In this document: positions 42,141-44,730 of the stretch, piece after piece
Position numbering within the stretch: position 1 is the first letter of the stretch
Layout: each line of letters opens with the position of its first letter
Origin: Thomasclavelia sp.
GTDB taxonomy: Bacteria; Bacillota_I; Bacilli_A; Erysipelotrichales; Coprobacillaceae
Reading direction: 5' to 3'
Length of the DNA: 44,730 nucleotides
Assembly: GCA_020025035.1 (NCBI GenBank)
Contig: JAHHSU010000004.1
Location: 1 to 44,730 of the forward strand
Notes under the pieces: model-generated
Databases searched by the model: none
What the model was told of the DNA's origin: nothing
Seen by the model: only the letters and a program-made list of their open reading frames with translations
Program-made: the position numbers and the translations under genes

Positions 42141-42873
42141 TATAACAAACATAGGAAAAAGAAAAAATAATCAAGATCAAGTGTACATTACACAAAATTC
42201 TGGTAATCAGATATTGGCACTGGTATGTGATGGTATGGGTGGTCACAATTCAGGAGATTTAGCTTCTAAAGTAGCATGTGAATATATAGTAGATTGTTTT
42301 AAAATTATGCCAGTATTTGCATCTAAAGAAGAGGCGACTAAGTGGTTAGATAGTGCAATATTAAAAGCACACGATATTACAAAACGTCTTTCTAAAACTT
42401 CTAGTGTACATGATGGAATGGGGACAACAGTAGTTGTAGTACTTGTTTTAGAATCATCTTATTTAGTATCAAGTGTTGGTGATAGTAGATGTTATTTTAT
42501 TGATAATAGTACAATAGAACAACTAACAGAGGATGATACTTTTGTAAATGAATTAATTAAGTCTGGAATAATTACGCCTAGTGAAGCTAAAAATCACCCA
42601 AAACGAAATGTATTAATGAAAGCAATTGGAGTTAGCGATGATATTAATCCTAAGACTGCTGATTATCCGTTACGTCCAGGATATATTGTGCTTTGTTCTG
42701 ATGGACTATATAATAGTGTGGATTCTACTCAATTATTAGAAGTGATGCAAACCAAGGCTTCATTAAAAAATAAATTAGAGGCATTAGTAACATTAGCGCT
42801 TGAACAAGGAGCTAATGATAATGTTACCATTGCTGCAATTGAAGTGGATGGGGGTGATATAGATGGGAAATAA
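42127..42873 (+). CDS. prpC: PP2C-type Ser/Thr phosphatase PrpC (Stp)
   Basis: A metal-dependent protein phosphatase that reverses PrkC phosphorylation. The 248-residue product shows metal-binding Asp35 in VCDGMGGHNSGDLAS, GMGTTVVVV, VGDSRCYFI, the motif LTEDDTFVNEL with the flap SGIITPSEAKNHPKRN, LCSDGLYNSVD and a C-terminal NDNVTIAAI with the last metal ligand. Length is typical. The start is inside rlmN with a GGGGG-type SD, and its 3' end overlaps prkC by 11 bases, so phosphatase and kinase are made together. Confidence 0.97.
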   Translation: MNYYNITNIGKRKNNQDQVYITQNSGNQILALVCDGMGGHNSGDLASKVACEYIVDCFKIMPVFASKEEATKWLDSAILKAHDITKRLSKTSSVHDGMGTTVVVVLVLESSYLVSSVGDSRCYFIDNSTIEQLTEDDTFVNELIKSGIITPSEAKNHPKRNVLMKAIGVSDDINPKTADYPLRPGYIVLCSDGLYNSVDSTQLLEVMQTKASLKNKLEALVTLALEQGANDNVTIAAIEVDGGDIDGK

Positions 42874-44632
42874 TAAATTTATGATTGGAGATCGTTATCA
42901 AATTAATGCAATCATTGGTCAAGGTGGAATGGCTGATGTATATTTAGCTAATGATATTATTTTAAATCGAGAAGTTGCTGTTAAAATATTACGTGATAAT
43001 TTAGCTGAAGATCCTGTTTATGTAAAAAGATTTAAGCGTGAAGCAAATGCTGTTGCGACATTATCTAATCCAAATATCGTAGAAATATATGATGTTGGTG
43101 AAGAAAAAAATAGATATTATATTGTGATGGAGTATGTTGCTGGACAAACATTAAAAGAATTAACGTATAAGCGTGGCGCACTTCATGTTAGTGAAGCTAT
43201 TGATATTATGAAACAAGTTGTCAATGGGGTAAAAGCAGCACATGAATGCGGAATTATTCATCGTGATTTAAAACCACAAAATATTTTAGTAACGAATGGT
43301 GGAATAGCAAAAATTGCTGATTTTGGAATTGCTTCTATTTCCTCAGCTGTACAAGTAACAAAAACGGATACGATTATGGGATCGCTTCATTATTTGGCAC
43401 CAGAATTAGCAAGAGGTCAAAAAGCAACACCACAAAGTGATATATATGCACTAGGAATTATTTTTTACGAACTATTAGTAGGGCAAGTTCCTTTTAATGG
43501 GGATGCTCCTGTAAATATTGCATTAAAACACATGCAAGAAGAAATTCCATCTGTTCGTGATGTAAATCCAACTATTTATCAATCTGTAGAAAACATTATT
43601 ATTAAAGCAACAGCTAAAAATCTAGATAATCGATATAGTAATGTCGAAGAAATGTATAATGATTTAGAAAAGGCATTAGAAAATAAAGATGCTCCAAAGT
43701 TAGTTTTTGACGTTCCTCAAACTGGTGATACTACAATTATTGCAAGTAATGATGATTTATTTGATGAACAGATGAATAATGGGGAAAATAAAGAGGAAGA
43801 TAAAGAAAAAGAGAAAAAGAAAAAACGCATGAAAATTGCATTATATAGTGCTATGTCAGTTGCATCTGTAGCAATAATCATGATATTGTTGTTTGCAACC
43901 GGTGTTTTTTCTAAAAAAATTAAACAAGTAGAGATTCCACAATCTATTATAGGTATGGAATATGAAGATGCTGTTAATGAATTAAAAAAATTAGATTTAG
44001 AAATTAATGATATGGTACTTTATAAAACGTCAGATAAGTATAAAAAAAATGAAGTAATGGCCATTAATCCAAGTACAGGTACAAAAGTAAATGTACATTC
44101 AAGTATTCAATTAACAGTATCTAAAGGACCTGAAATTGTGATAGAAAATTATGTTGGGAAAAATATTAATGATGTAAAAAATGAGTTAGAAAATCTAGGC
44201 CTTGTAGTTTCTGTTAATTATACAACTAATGATCAACCAAAAAATACAATTATTTACCAATCTATTAGTGAAGGAACTGTAATTGATCCTGCATCTGCTA
44301 CAAAATCAATTCAATTTGAAGTTTCATCAGGCTATAAAGTAGAAGTAAAAAATGTAATTAATATGCAAGTAGCTAATGCAAAAAAAATATTAGAGGATCA
44401 AGGATTTGTTGTTGAATACAATATTTTACCTTCTCCAACAGATCCAACAGAGATAAAAACAATGTCAATTAATACTGTGGTTAAGCAATCTATTGAACCA
44501 TATACTGAAGTAACAGAAAAAGGGAAAAAAATCGTTTTGTCATACTATGATCATAAACCAGAAATACCTGTAGAAAAACCAACTCAACCACCTTTAGATT
44601 CAACAACTCAAAGACCAAATGATACAAATTAA
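42863..44632 (+). CDS. prkC: PASTA-domain Ser/Thr protein kinase PrkC (StkP)
   Basis: A membrane eukaryotic-type kinase that senses muropeptides/lipid II and phosphorylates wall and division proteins. Over 589 residues: kinase domain with Gly loop IIGQGGMADVY (residues 17-27), AVKIL Lys, HRDLKPQN (Asp135), DFGIA and the activation segment TKTDTIMGSLHYLAPE. An acidic/basic juxtamembrane run (EEDKEKEKKKKRMK) precedes one TM segment at about 326-347. Three extracellular PASTA repeats start near 354, 424 and 493. The tail (PVEKPTQPPLDSTTQRPNDTN) is rich in Pro and Thr. SD GGGGGTG lies inside prpC. rsgA and rpe do not follow within the window. Confidence 0.97.
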   Translation: MGNNKFMIGDRYQINAIIGQGGMADVYLANDIILNREVAVKILRDNLAEDPVYVKRFKREANAVATLSNPNIVEIYDVGEEKNRYYIVMEYVAGQTLKELTYKRGALHVSEAIDIMKQVVNGVKAAHECGIIHRDLKPQNILVTNGGIAKIADFGIASISSAVQVTKTDTIMGSLHYLAPELARGQKATPQSDIYALGIIFYELLVGQVPFNGDAPVNIALKHMQEEIPSVRDVNPTIYQSVENIIIKATAKNLDNRYSNVEEMYNDLEKALENKDAPKLVFDVPQTGDTTIIASNDDLFDEQMNNGENKEEDKEKEKKKKRMKIALYSAMSVASVAIIMILLFATGVFSKKIKQVEIPQSIIGMEYEDAVNELKKLDLEINDMVLYKTSDKYKKNEVMAINPSTGTKVNVHSSIQLTVSKGPEIVIENYVGKNINDVKNELENLGLVVSVNYTTNDQPKNTIIYQSISEGTVIDPASATKSIQFEVSSGYKVEVKNVINMQVANAKKILEDQGFVVEYNILPSPTDPTEIKTMSINTVVKQSIEPYTEVTEKGKKIVLSYYDHKPEIPVEKPTQPPLDSTTQRPNDTN

Positions 44633-44647
44633 CGTGTTCGTTTAAAA

Positions 44648-44698
44648 AGAAGATTACAAATATAATGATTGTAATAATTATTTTATTTGTAATCTTCT
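44648..44698 (-). terminator. Hairpin after prkC, U-tract on the minus strand
   Basis: A 14-bp perfect stem (44648-44661 / 44685-44698) with a 23-base loop. The plus strand lacks a T-run after the stem, but the A-run before it (44644-44648) gives TTTTT on the minus strand. It may therefore end a minus-strand transcript from beyond the window and serve prkC less well. The window ends in an (AT)n run (44715-44730). Confidence 0.55.
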
Positions 44699-44730
44699 AT
44701 AAATATGGTGAAGGCATATATATATATATA

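Overview
The window is strongly AT-rich bacterial chromosome with a Firmicutes/Bacillota housekeeping gene order (rpsP-khpA-rimM-trmD-rplS, rpsB-tsf-pyrH-frr-uppS-cdsA-dxr-rseP-polC, gmk-priA-rsmB-rlmN-prpC-prkC). PolC, class III fructose-1,6-bisphosphatase, RbgA, KhpA, PrkC with PASTA repeats and a CotD-like coat protein all point to a low-GC Gram-positive. Very low GC, shortened operons and a sortase signal of VPKTSD type suggest an Erysipelotrichia-like gut anaerobe (Coprobacillus/Thomasclavelia type). The exact genus is inference. Standard code is used: one tRNA-Trp(CCA) is present and TGA acts as a stop.

Layout. 1-9858: translation, tRNA-modification and DNA-maintenance genes on the + strand (rpsP, khpA, rimM, trmD, rplS, lepB, rbgA, rnhB, dprA, topA, trmFO, xerC). 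9859-21352: rpsB, tsf, pyrH, frr, then undecaprenyl-diphosphate and CDP-diglyceride synthesis (uppS, cdsA), the MEP pathway gene dxr, the site-2 protease rseP, and polC. 21353-22770: a decayed LTA-synthase-like (sulfatase-fold) pseudogene. 22882-24477: a DUF5692-like membrane protein with a perfect consensus promoter, then tRNA-Glu and tRNA-Trp and a tRNA-like remnant. 24550-30110: fbp, a CcdA-TlpA fusion, and a Y-family polymerase coupled to a YolD-like gene. 30218-33328: a large sortase-type surface protein. 33477-36951: mainly minus-strand genes (small membrane protein, pgeF, rqcH) with a CotD-like + strand gene between them. 36961-44632: gmk, priA, rsmB, rlmN, prpC, prkC, with prpC/prkC forming the phosphatase/kinase pair that monitors cell-wall state.

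Regulatory layer. At least twelve sigma-A type promoters can be read, and many carry an extended -10 (TGn before the hexamer). Hairpin terminators or attenuators sit between many genes that are otherwise operon neighbours, and in several cases the upstream stop codon lies inside or at the edge of the stem. rplS and rpsB have structured 5' leaders of the type expected for ribosomal-protein autoregulation.

I see no prophage, insertion sequence, CRISPR array or clear defence system. Most of the window is core genome. The points most worth a second look are the LtaS-like pseudogene with its countable lesions, the stop-codon/terminator overlaps, the strongly promoted DUF5692-like protein, the tRNA remnant, the 30-bp tandem duplication, the structured leaders and the CotD-like gene.
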